Assembly: GCF_008831285.2 (NCBI RefSeq)
Contig: NC_045141.1
Span: 26,339,315 to 26,403,314, forward strand
Length of the DNA: 64,000 bases
Direction: 5' to 3'
From: Nymphaea colorata
Taxonomy: Eukaryota > Streptophyta > Magnoliopsida > Nymphaeales > Nymphaeaceae
A model generated the notes under the pieces. The model saw only the letters and a list, made by a program, of their open reading frames with translations, ran no database searches and was not told the DNA's origin. Shown here piece by piece: positions 34,422-46,110 of this stretch. A program made the position numbers and the translations under genes. Position 1 is the stretch's first letter. The number at the start of each line of letters is the position of its first letter.

Positions 34422-35328
34422 CTCCCTAAACCACAAGTAAAAGCAGGGCTTTGAGGCACTAGCACGCCTCAACTGCCTCTCTCTCTCTCTCTCTCTCTAA
34501 TGGGTTCCACCTAGCAGCAGCATCATATTTGGTTGGCACGTAAAACTAGTGACGGGAAAACCTCTCTATTTTCTGGCTTGTTGCTCACCTCTTCTGGCAA
34601 ACCTGAAAAGAAACATTTGAGAGAATATCATACCACATGAAGAAAGTTGTACAAACATGAAATAATTTCAGGTAGAACTTTTGGACAATATTATTTCCTG
34701 CATTCTCCAATATCCGAGCCTTGCCAAATGACACGCTAGACATCAAACAAGGACCAGGAAGAGGAAGAGGTGAATGATCTTATAAACATCACAATTCACA
34801 ACCAAACAATAGATCTGTGAAATTTTCAAAAATTTAGAAGCTATTGCTTTTCAGGTTTCTAAATGAAACGTAGGGAATAAAAGACAAAGTAGAACAAACC
34901 CAGTTACCATGTATTTCATGCTCTCCAACATCAACGATCAATCTGCATATACAATTGCAAGTATTGCCGTAGTCTGGTATTCTCTCACATGCAAACCTAT
35001 AAATACACCTCAAACCCATAAATACACCTTTAAATAAACAGAGGAATGTTATTGATTCATCTCCTAACGCATTAACAGTGCACAAAACCTTCCAAGGAAA
35101 AGTTGTGTATAAAAGCCACACAAAAAAAAAAAAAAATCAATTTCAGAAATGGACTTCAGGTTTTCATTTTATGTTATGCAAACTACAATACATACAAACA
35201 AGGAATCAAGATACCCGGCAATTCTTTCACAAAAAACATTTTCTCATTCTAAGTCCAATCAAACATGATAGATAGCCTCTCATTGCAAATTAATTGCTGC
35301 ACCTAGCCCAATAATGAGTGTCACAACA

Positions 35329-35647
35329 AGTTTCAGGTCATGCATTCGGAAATGCCCCAACTAATTTTCAAAACACGAATGTTATTTTTTTTTTTCTGCC
35401 CATACTTAAAAACATTCGTATTAGGATCCGACCCGGAATCAGCACTAGCACTTGAAGGGTGTTAACACTCGGCAACAATCATATGCAAAGACAGAAGTTT
35501 GTATTTGGAAGTCATCAAGGTCATGCTGCTGAGTGTTAACACCATTTCGGGTCAGATACCAATTTAAATTTCCTTAAGCAGGGGCAGAAAATGACATTCA
35601 GGTTTTCAAAAGTAGTTGGGGCATTTCTGAAGGCGTGACCTGAAACT
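35329..35647. mobile_element. Hairpin MITE, unit 2 copy
   Basis: 319 bp with termini AGTTTCAGGTCA/TGACCTGAAACT. The left arm GGAAATGCCCCAACTA pairs with TAGTTGGGGCATTTCT on the right, and ACCCGGAAT...GGTGTTAACACTC pairs with GAGTGTTAACACCATTTCGGGT. Imperfect arms of about 140 bp leave a small loop. Confidence 0.72.
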
Positions 35648-36095
35648 ATGAGTTTCATAGGGACCTCCAAAACTCATAGGAGCCTTCATGTGTTTGGCAA
35701 GACCTTTTTTCTTGTGTATACTTTTGAACCACCACTTTCATTAGTTGAGTTCACCTTCATCTGTGGCACCCTTTCAACTTGTTCATCCTCCTTCCCATGG
35801 CCAAGGCACCATCTTTCATAACATTGGAAGCAAACCTACTTCCTCCTCTCTTTGATTTGTCCAGATTCAATCGCTTGACTAATATGACTAATATCTGTTT
35901 GGTCGTGAAACATCTAATGCCTCATGCTGCATCATTGGTTTTGTGGACATGCCATTGTTTCGGTTTCATGTCTGCAACCTAACACTCATTCATTTACATT
36001 TCTCCTCATTGATTCTAAATAGTTCAAAATTCTCTAGCAGTTTAACAATTGTGGCTTGGCTGCCTATACTTTAATGCAAAGTTTCATCACGTAGG

Positions 36096-36408
36096 CCTCC
36101 CACTAAAGGAACCCATGCATCCAGGCACATATACCTCCCACTAAAGGAACCCATGCATCCAGGCACATATAATTTATTTCTGCAAATTCAGCCTGCCAGA
36201 TACTCCAAGACATGTCCTTTCTGCTTGAATTCAGATAGTTCAATATTCTAATCCAAGAAAGTTGAATGGCGCAGACCTCCTACTAAAGGAATCCATGCTT
36301 CCAAGCACATATAATTTATTTCTGCAAATTCAGTCTGCCAGATACTCTAAGACATGTCGTTCTGCTTGAATTTAGATAGTTCAATATTCCAAGAAAGTTG
36401 AATGGCCA
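36096..36408. repeat. 142-bp tandem duplication plus 38-bp extra copy, unit 2
   Basis: Segments starting CCTCC(C/T)ACTAAAGGAA at 36,134 and 36,276 are 142 bp apart and share the following TTTATTTCTGCAAATTCAG. In unit 2 only, a further 38-bp copy begins at 36,096. Unit 1 has a single copy. Confidence 0.75.
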
Positions 36409-37321
36409 AATCAAACAAATAAAGCATCAATAGACTGTTGCAACCTTGTAGGCGGACAAACTACTTATACCATCTAATGAGTCAGTCCATCCAAACTAAA
36501 ATTTCCTGGCAGTATGGGTACTGCTCAGCCCAAAAGATACAGCTGAGTGAAATCCCTCCTTGGGCATCTTAATGTAGGGAGTATCATTGGGGTGACAGAA
36601 GTAGGCTTGCTGGCTACCCATTTGTTGAGCTTGTGAATAAGGTGCTTGAGAACGATGAGGACGAGGACCACATACTTGTGCATCTGCGGTTGTACGCTTG
36701 TGGATTTCTAGATGCCAAGCTCCCATCATTGGCTTCAAGTATTTTCAACAGTAGAATATATATGATATTGGATGCTACATTTCAAGCCCTATTGTGTTCG
36801 GTTTTTCAGAAGCACAATACATGGTTTATTAAAAAATGGACATGGTGCACCTTTAATCAATCTTTCTTCGCTTGAAGAAAGACATGGGAACTTGAAAAAC
36901 AAGAACGCATTTTCAATTATCATCCAAAAGAGGAACATGGAATGATCTTGTTATGCCAACACATAAGCATTAACTTTCAAAAAATAGTAAAATACGATAT
37001 AAGGAGAGAATAGCAAGGAACTTTGCAGTCAACCAAAGTTATATTACCTTTAGCAAAGTACGGACGGAGGAAGAACTTTGTATGGGTACATTATTCCATT
37101 GGGTTCTAACAGCTTCTTTATGGAACCCATGAATTGAACCTCAAATGCACAAAAAGAATTAGGAAATAAGAAGAAAAATGCAAAAAAATGTACGATATAT
37201 GCAAGACTGCCACATCCATCAGCACACAAATGGACATAATTTTTCTTAAGATTGATTAAGAAATGCAAATTCTGAGAAATTCAGAAATAGCAGAACAAGC
37301 AAGCCTTCATGTTTTAAATAA

Positions 37322-37410
37322 ACTCCAGTTGATTGGAGGTCCATCAGGTCTGCCATAAAGCAGCCGATCCAAGCTCCCATGGAAGTCTCTCAAAAAACCA
37401 GAATTCAATG
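37322..37410 (-). pseudogene. Kinase fragment, unit 2
   Basis: On the minus strand this reads GFLRDFHGSLDRLLYGRPDG and then PPINW before homology to the kinase relic at 12.2 kb ends. Only about 25 residues remain; it cannot be functional. Confidence 0.55.
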
Positions 37411-38165
37411 ATCAGAGCCTTCACGTGCATGAAATCCAATCTGTTTACAAATATGAAGATGTTGCAAAGATGCAATCTTGTTAATCTCGCTTATGAATTC
37501 CTTACAGTAACCCTACTGGCACATATCAAATAAGCGTGACTAACAGGAAAATAATCCATTAAGCCAGAAAAAGAGGACAAACAGCAAAGCAAAAGAACCC
37601 CAGATTTTTGAGTAGTCGAAAAATAGGTTCTTTTCTGGATGGCGGGTCCTAATCCTCTCATTCACCTGGAAGCTTAATATACATATAAAAATGTGAATTA
37701 GTGTCCACAGCTATATAACTTTTGTTGCTCCATTTGGTACTATGATTCCTTTGTTAAGCTGATAGATACTTAAAAGTGGTTGAATGCTAATTATATGATT
37801 ATGGGCTTCGGCCTTCAAATACTTCTTCCAAGGTGACAAGTATTAAGGACTACCGCAACATTACACCCCTTGTACCAAAGCAGACAAGAATAGATGGATG
37901 ATGTCCCTTTGAACGTGGGTCAGTGCATGGATGAACATGTTTGCACACAAGGGTGTGTATGCATTGTGAAGTCGACAATCAATAAAATCACTCTCTCTTC
38001 TCTCGTTTTCCTCTTTCTCTCTGTTTCTCTTCTTTCCCAAAACTTTATTAGCCCCTAATTTGCAACCGCACTGGGAAGAACATACTGCGAAAACAAAAAA
38101 AATAGACTAAGATAAAAATACGTGATCACAGTATCACAATACAAAAGAATACCAGTGAAGATCAG

Positions 38166-38740
38166 CAACTGTCGTCTTCTTGCAAGCTCATCATTGTGCT
38201 TTTCAACAAGATAAGCAAGTCAGTGAAATATTTTTTTACCTTTCTTGGAAAGAACACAGAAATTTCTTTAGAGCAAATGAATGTAATACATAATTTGACA
38301 ACAGAACATGTGAAATTCTTGAACAACCTGGAAAAATGCTCAGAAGCAGAAATTTTAGAACAAATGATAAAAACGAACAAACTGAAGATGAGTTTAGCGT
38401 ATCTGCAAAAGTGATCGACTTGTCACGATCGACGCTCACAGAGACAAGCGACGGCAAAACTCCAGATGGGTATAGCATATCTGCAAAAGGAACCATTGAA
38501 TAGTGAAGAAGAAGAAATATCGATGCATATACAGAGAGAGAGACCGACACAGTGGATCTTGGTAAGTCGACAATGGAGAAGGATCAATGGGCAGCTTTTC
38601 GTCGGAAGGCAGGCAACACCGGAGAGGTCGTGCAAAAGAGGCTGCGAGAAATCAGGTTGGGCGGAAAAGTTTCGACTTCCTGGCGCTACTCGACGATCGC
38701 CAGAGCTATCCGAACGGCACTGGCATCCCTTGTAACTGTG
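38166..38740 (+). other. Hypothetical gene-like segment, unit 2
   Basis: Two plus-strand frames stand out from the AT-rich spacer. The first (38,196-38,414) contains EISLEQMNVIHNLTTEHVKF and ends in LAYLQK. The second, with an ATG at 38,573, begins MEKDQWAAFRRKAGNTGEVV and continues through basic residues to a hydrophobic LASLVTVALFFISCC. A 26-bp near-repeat (TATCTGCAAAAG context, 38,388 and 38,464) lies between them. I recognise no family. Unit 3 has an almost identical copy and unit 1 has none. The frame runs without a break into the retroelement relic at about 38,745, so the original 3' end is lost. Confidence 0.25.
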
Positions 38741-38744
38741 GCTC

Positions 38745-41700
38745 TGTTCTTTATAAGCTGCTGCAGCAACTCCATCGCCCCCAACAGAACTATAACATCT
38801 CTGCTTCCATCAAGTTGATTGCAGGTCCTTCTGCCCATCAGATCTGGGCCTGTTGCTGGGGTTTTCGCATGGGCTGTTCCAAGACATCTGCCAAAACATG
38901 AACCCTGGTCTCCTTGATAATGTCTTGTGTCTGAGGTGGTTCCATACACATTGATTTAGATCATGCAATTGCTTCCCCCTCCCCATTTCCTCGCAAGCAA
39001 CCCTGCGCTGCTCCATTGAATGACTTCAATAGTTCTCTGTTGAGTCTCTTTGGTCATGGTGAGTGGAGATTGGAACCTGTGTTTGTTTTACAGATCTTCT
39101 CAAACAATGTGAGGGTAGCCCATCATAGTGTGGCCCACTGGAATGAATATGTAATATGGAAAAATCTTTTCCCCTCCTTACAATTTCCACAGCCGCTTCC
39201 ATTCCTCCAATACTAATTGTGTAGTTACCCTTTCTGGCACTGAGAACAATGTCTTTGTTAAAAGTGAGAACAACGTCTTGGTTAAAAGGTAGTTCCACTG
39301 GGGCAACACCTGCCATCGATAGTTCTTGAATTTTCTGGCAATTTCAATCAACGTTAGTCTAACCTTGAAATTAACTTCCAAGTCCTCATTAGATGCATGG
39401 ATCATCAACAAGGTGTGCCTCAGGTTAAGAAAGGTGCTCATCATGATGGCTGAGCAATCTCTTCACTTTTCTCTTTGGAAGACTCCATGACAATTCATCA
39501 TTTCTTTCAAGCTACCATGACAGCTGCAAAGATCTTCAGGTGCAACCTTCCCTAAAAGCATAAAGCTTGGGGTATATTGATGCAACACTACTAGCAGGGA
39601 TTTGACTCTCGGTCTTTTTTCTTTACCCACAAGCAGGTTTTAGAAAAATGATAGCCAATTGTAGCATCTTTAGAGAGTTCAGTCTGCCCCATTGGAACGA
39701 CTTTGTCTCCCATGGTTCTAGCTACGGCTAACAAGCTCTTGATTACCCATCTTCTCCAAACTTGCTGCTCCATTCCTGCCATCAATGACATTGAGTCTCC
39801 TAGTTTTTGCAGGACGTACTAACTCGGCAATCCTGTGTACTGCCATAGTCGCAAGCCATGTAACTGCAGCTCTCTGTATGCCTTCAACGAGAATAGTGCA
39901 CCCTCTGTATGCCTTCAACTAGAATAGTGCACCGATCCACTTTGCTTGTTCTTGCTCATCTAATAGTCGACCCACTACCCTTTTTTTGAACCCTTTTTTT
40001 GAACTCATTTGTAGACACTCTGAATGGAAAGGCAATCACAATTTCACCTCCTTCCAAGAAAAAAGACTCGGCCAGCAACTCTAACCATTAACTTGCCAAC
40101 ATCAAGAGATGCTTCCATAGGACTCCTACTCACTAGGCCGCCTGCAGCCTTGCACCACCTTAACATCGGCACATATACATCGATTCCATAAACACGCTGG
40201 TTAGGTGGTCGGAGACAAGTGATCTTTCTAAACCCCATAGTGTCAACATCCTCCTTTGGCTTCTCGACAATTAAGACTGCTGCTTCACTTGTATAGTTGT
40301 ATGGTAGGGTTTGGCAGAACTTGGGCACAGCAACGTCCGGGGAATTGCAATCGACTTCCAACAATCCCTGAAACTACACCAAACCACCAATTGCCATTGT
40401 CTAGCCTTCGAGGCCAACTACATCGGCAAGGACTCTTCTCCAGGCCAAACTGGTCAGACAATGACTCCATCTGGGCAGCACAACCTCTGACTTTTTTGCA
40501 CCTAGAAAAGCAAGAGGCAGAGCTGCCACCTTAGCCATAGCCCAAAACTCGCGAGGTTGTTGAACTAGTCATCGTCTTCCTTAGCATGGTTAGGACTCCA
40601 AGATTCAGGACTAGGCACACCATACAGCTCAGTCCCAATTTGTAGTAGAAAATAGCCATGATTCTGCCAAACCCAATTGTGTAGTTACCCTTTCTGGCAC
40701 TGAGAACAATGTCTTTGTTAAAAGTGAGAACAACGTCTTCGTTAAAAGGTAGTTCCACTGGGGCAACACCTGCCATCGATAGTTCTTGAATTTTCTGGCA
40801 ATTTCAATCAACGTTAGTCTAACCTTGAAATTAACTTTCAAGTCCTCGTTAGATGCATGGATCATCAACAAGGTGTGCCTCAGGTTAAGAAAGGTGCTCA
40901 TCATGACGGCTGAGCAATCTCTTCACTTTTCTCTTTGGAAGACTCCATGACAATTCATCATTTCTTTCAAGCTACCATGACAGCTGCAAAGATCTTCAGG
41001 TGCAACCTTGCCTAAAAGCATAAAGCTTGGGGTATATAGATGCAACACTCCTAGCAGGGATGTGACTCTCGGTCTTTTTTCTCTACCCACAAGCAGGTTT
41101 TAGAAAAATGATAGCCAATTGTAGTATCTTTAGAGAGTTCAGTCTGCCCCATTGGAACGACTTTGTCTCCCATGGTTCTAGCTACGGCTAACAAGCTCTT
41201 GATTACCCATCTTCTCCAAACTTGCTGCTCCATTCCTGCAGGACGTACTAACTCGGCAATCCTGTGTACTGCCATAGTCGCAAGCCATGTAACTGCAGCT
41301 CTCTGTATGCCTTCAACAGTGCACCGATCCACTTTGCTTGTTCTTGCTCATCTAATAGTCGACCCACTACCCTTTTTTTGAACTCATTTGTAGACACTCT
41401 GAATGGAAAGGCAATCACAATTTCACCTCCTTCCAAGAAAAAAGACTCGGCCAGCAACTCTAACCATTAACTTGCCAACATCAAGAGATGCTTCCATAGG
41501 ACTCCTACTCACTAGGCCGCCTGCAGCCTTGCACCACCTTAACATCGGCACATATACATCAATTCCATAAACACGCTGGTTAGGTGGTCGGAGACAAGTG
41601 ATCTTTCTAAACCCCATAGTGTCAACATCCTCCTTTGGCTTCTCGACAATTAAGACTGCTGCTTCACTTGTATAGTTGTATGGTAGGGTTTGGCAGAACT

Positions 41701-42210
41701 TGGGCCCAGCAACGTCCGGGGAATTGCAATCGACTTCCAACAATCCCTGAAACTACACCAAACCACCAATTGCCATTGTCTAGCCTTCGAGGCCAACTAC
41801 ATCGGCAAGGACTCTTCTCCAGTCCAAACTGGTCAGACAATGACTCCATCTGGGCGGCACAACCTCTGACTTTTTTGCTCCTAGAAAAGCAAGAGGCAGA
41901 GCTGCCACCTTAGCCATAGCCCAAAACTCGCGAGGTTGTTGAACTAGTCATCGTCTTCCCTAGCATGGTTAGGACTCCAAGATTCAGGACTAGGCACACC
42001 ATACAGCTCAGTCCCAATTTGTAGTAGAAAATAGCCATGATGAATTTCATCTTATGGCATAAGCGGCCCGTGGAGGATCGACTGAGACATCCAGCTGCCT
42101 TTTGGTATGCTCTTAGCCACCGCCAACAAGGGTCACCCATTCCAACCCAATAACACACGCACGCTCAGCCCTAATCCCAATTAGGGTCCTCCCTCGCCAA
42201 AGGGCCAGAC
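38745..42210 (-). pseudogene. Chromovirus-associated relic, unit 2
   Basis: Homologous to 6.1-8.1 kb in inverted orientation and to 52.3-54.3 kb directly. It carries several broken frames, for example VVGRLLDEQEQAKWIGALL and EDVDTMGFRKITCLRPPNQR. I do not recognise their products. It is enlarged by an internal duplication of about 1.4 kb. Assignment to a chromovirus rests on linkage in the other copies. Confidence 0.5.
39215..42041. repeat. Nested tandem duplication of about 1.4 kb in unit 2
   Basis: The segment from AATTGTGTAGTTACC (39,215) to AATAGCCATGAT (40,662) recurs at 40,675-42,041. The two are joined by TCTGCCAAACCC (40,663-40,674), which is present at neither parental end. Landmarks inside are offset by 1,379-1,460 bp because the copies differ by small indels. 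Unit 3 has one copy. Confidence 0.85.
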
Positions 42211-42315
42211 TCTCAATGTTGGTGGTTTTAGGAATAAAAACACACCAAGAAAATGAAGAAACAATCCTACATTCACTAGCTAAGTTGAACCCTATGCTTA
42301 TTAACTACCAGACCT

Positions 42316-42320
<5 letters not shown>

Positions 42321-42366
<46 letters not shown>

Positions 42367-42380
42367 CAAAAAAAAAAAAA
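42321..42380. repeat. Compound microsatellite CT-CA-A, unit 2
   Basis: About 13 CT units running directly into CA, then CCC and an A run. It lacks the AA spacer of unit 1. Confidence 0.95.
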
Positions 42381-45086
42381 TCAACAAAGCAAGCAATAGT
42401 ACAAAGTTTACAAACATTTCCACTAATGCCTACAAGGTTAATGAGAAAGATTCCGCTTGAATACTACACAATGTTGCAGATTCTACCTAAGAGGCAATAG
42501 AAGTAATTTACGTATTCTTTTGCCATGCCCTGGCAAGGGCAACAAAAATTTGGTGTGGTTTTTATGTTAAATCTCTTTAAAATGATATTTGAAAAAAAAA
42601 ACAATGACAACCATACACCAAATTTTAAATTTATAACCAAAGAAAAACAAGTGCCAAGTCCATATCGAATATGGGGGAACAAACATATACTAACAAACAT
42701 AGACTAAGATGGACTCAAATATGCACAATTCTCTGGATGCCAAACATATATTAAGATAGACCAAAAATGCAAGATTGTCTGGTTGCATCTGCCCTTTAAT
42801 TCCTCCAGGTGATCACAAACTTGGAAACAAATAAGACTTGGAAAAAAATAAAATAACTCTAAGATAGACTAATAAACGCCTTAATTAGCCCCTAAAGATA
42901 TACATCAAATGGAAAATAGTGGTCTAATGCATAAGTTGTCTAATGCATACACTAGCAATCACAAATTGAGGTAAAAGACAAACTAATTGATTACTAGAAA
43001 CTTGTCCGGTTGCTGCAAGCAATCTAATTTCTGCACATATATGTAATTTTCTCATAAATGTATAGCAAAAATTCAATGTTTTCAATATAAATTTGCAACC
43101 ACTGAGTCAAATCAGATTCCTTACAAAAAAATAAGCTAAACCCAAGAGATAAAAGGTCTTGGGAAGCAAAACAAATCAATTATCAAAGGTCACCCAAAAA
43201 TCCACAATTTTGGAATAGAATTTTACAGCAACAACAACTCTATCTCTGCAGGTTAGGAGATTTCTGGTGTGTGGTTTTCAAGCTCTCAAACGTACAGGCA
43301 AAAAGTTGGTTTTCTACAAAGTTATGACAAGCCAATGAACAAAAAACACAAACAAACAATTGTTTACCTATCTTTATGCAAGTCACTATCTAGCTAAAAC
43401 AACGATAGGAAATTTATTACACTCGATATGAATGGAATATGTTTGAGGGGTAGCAGTTTTGGTAACAAGAAAACGACATCTTTCAAGAACAAAGAGGGGT
43501 TGGGAGTTCCTCATAGGTCCAATAAGCTAGGAAACATAACAAAGATGTCAAGTTTTTATTTTGAAACAGCTCATAAATCATTGATTTAAATCATAAGCTT
43601 GAGTGCTCGTTGTGCAAATGATATGCACTTCATTTACCCTCAATATCGTACAAGCATTAGGATTCGTTTCGCATCAATGTTGTTGAATATCTAGAAATGA
43701 AAATTTTTAAATTTCCAAAATATGAACATAAAGGAATCATCCTCAACATCTTAGAAAGTCAAAAAGAGGAATGGCTATTGACTCAAGACTCGCACATCCA
43801 CAAAAGACTGTCACATTCAATTCGTAGTGAGTTCAGCCTTCATGCCATTCATATCTTGACAGGCACCTTTTCTTGCTTTTTTTTTCCTTTTTTTTTTTGC
43901 AATCGGCTTTTTGCCGTTTCTTTTTTTTTTTCATTTTTGCATTTGATTTTTTTTATTTAGGCCGACCTTCACCTTTGAGGGAATCTCTCACCACCCCAAA
44001 GGCTACTACGGAGCTCCACCACTTTAGTGGTTATGTGTAGCTTTTTCATGTATCCAACTCGTTTCACCTTGCGGGTTTTCAACATGTCAAAAGTTCATAG
44101 GTCTTCATCTTCGCGGCATAGACATAAATCACCTTTATGCCTACCCGGTACTCTCGATTACTGACCTAGAGGAACAACCACATGAGCTCCGAGCCCATCT
44201 CTCAACTCTCATTTTGCTACCTGCCAAGATTTTAAAAGGCATTATGGCTTCTCTCCTAGGATATTTTCCCGATAAATCTTTGCAGAGGCTTGATCACTTA
44301 AGTCAATAGCCTTTCATAGTCTTGACTTTCTCAGCTTCATAGAATTTTTCTTCACTGCTCATATCTAGGATCTTTTCAAATTTCCTCTTCTAATGATTCA
44401 CAACAAAAACTTGAATTTTTTTCCTTCTACTCGAGGAGGTATTAAGAATAACATGAAGGTATATCATTATGTGAGAAAACTTTTTAAAAATGCTTTTAGG
44501 TAAAACTAAAAATTTTCATTTGTCAAAAAGTTCTTGACATCAAATGGTACATCACCTACAAGTAAAAACTCTCGTCTGCCAAAAGACACGAGCGTTTATG
44601 AAACCAGCTGGATTTGTTGGGTAGAAGAATGAACTACATCAGCTCTCCTACAAAAGTAGGGACTACACAAAAATGTTGGTTTGAGGGTGAAGAGTTCTCA
44701 TAAGTGTCAGGTCCTCAATTAATTGGAAGTTTCAAACAATTGGGTAAAGCACATTCTCTCCCTAAACAAACGACTAGGTTTAGATTGCACAAAAGCTTGG
44801 CCCATCGACAACTTGTGGCTTCCATAATTTCACCAACAGTTGGTGAACACCATACTTATGAACCAACAAAAAAGTTGTCTCCACAATCAGCAAATCAAAG
44901 CCCAAACCAGAGCTCTGATACCATAAAAATGTGTAAACCTACAATGAAACTCAATCAAAGGCACTAATGCCAATCCACTTCTAATACAGAGACAAACTTC
45001 CAGCTACAGTTGCAGTATCAGAGTTTGAAGACCGTGAGGAGAACGTAAAACAGAACTTGAAACAAGAGAACGTATCAAGTGTGCAG

Positions 45087-45196
45087 CCAAGCTCCTAACC
45101 GCACCTTCAATGTGAAAATTTCTCATAAAATTACTCAATTTCCAAGCTCCTAACCGCACCTTCAATGTGAAAATTTCTCATAAAATTACTCAATTT
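45087..45196. repeat. 55-bp tandem duplication, unit 2
   Basis: Same duplication as at 32,035; it predates amplification of these units. Confidence 0.92.
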
Positions 45197-45513
45197 CACC
45201 ATAAAACAACCTGCGTTTGCGATTTAGGAATCGTCCTTATAACAGTGCTTCAAGTATGGCAAAACATGGCTTATCCCCTCGTGTCCGAAACACTGCCAAA
45301 ACATGTTCTGCTGCCAAATTCTCTTAAAACAAAACCCTGTGGTGTTTCATTCCTGGAACGGAGTGTAAGCCCGTAAACGATCGCCAGAAAAGGAAAACAC
45401 CATTGTCGGGTCAGAAAAAAAATAAAAGCTCTTAAAAAACACGACCATGCAAAACGAAAAAAAACAAAGGAAATCAGGGAATCTCAACCTCGAGAAACAA
45501 AAAAACCGGATGC

Positions 45514-46110
45514 CTATGGATTAAAGTCATCAGCAACTAGAGGCAGGAAAAGAAGACCCTCAACTTCGAAGATGAAAGCGAGGAAAATGTCGCTCAAATC
45601 TATCCAATTCCAACCTGAACACGGTAAGAAAGGAGAAACAGGACAAGGAAATGGCAGGACAAAACACAATGAATCTACTTCATCGCAGGAGAGAGAGAGA
45701 GAGAGGGAGAGGGACCTGCAATCGGTGGAAATCTCAGAGCTTTCCGTGATGAAGAAGACGATGAGAGGAACAAAAGCTTTGCAGAACACGGAAAGCGTCA
45801 GCGCCTTAACCAGTCCCTTTTGAAGCAGGCTTGGGGACGAGCTTTGAAGACCTACACGGCAGCCGAAGTCGTCCGGTCGCCCACGAAGCTGCAGGACTGG
45901 AGGAGGGAGCTGCGATGAAGGAAGCAGCAAGGAGGAGGGCGGCGGCTGCGGCAGAAGCCGATGCTCACCATTCCAGCCGTAACGGGCATTTTCTTCGTCA
46001 AGGAAAGGAAAGTTGATCTGAAATTTCCGGAAATATGTGTGCGGAAATCGCCCAACGGACATTTTCTTCACCTCACGCTTAATGGGCAGGAAAAAGAATT
46101 TAGATTTGCC
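45514..46110. other. GC-rich island resembling a gene 5' end, unit 2
   Basis: Copy of the island at 32.5-33.1 kb with a shorter GA tract (about 45,689-45,705). Loss of 3 bp, with a further substitution, alters the second small plus-strand frame. Confidence 0.3.

Noticed and set aside
35779..35982. 67-codon frame repeated in units 2, 3 and 4
   Set aside because: The units are near-identical, so conservation is uninformative. The unit 1 equivalent is disrupted by a deletion and no domain is seen.
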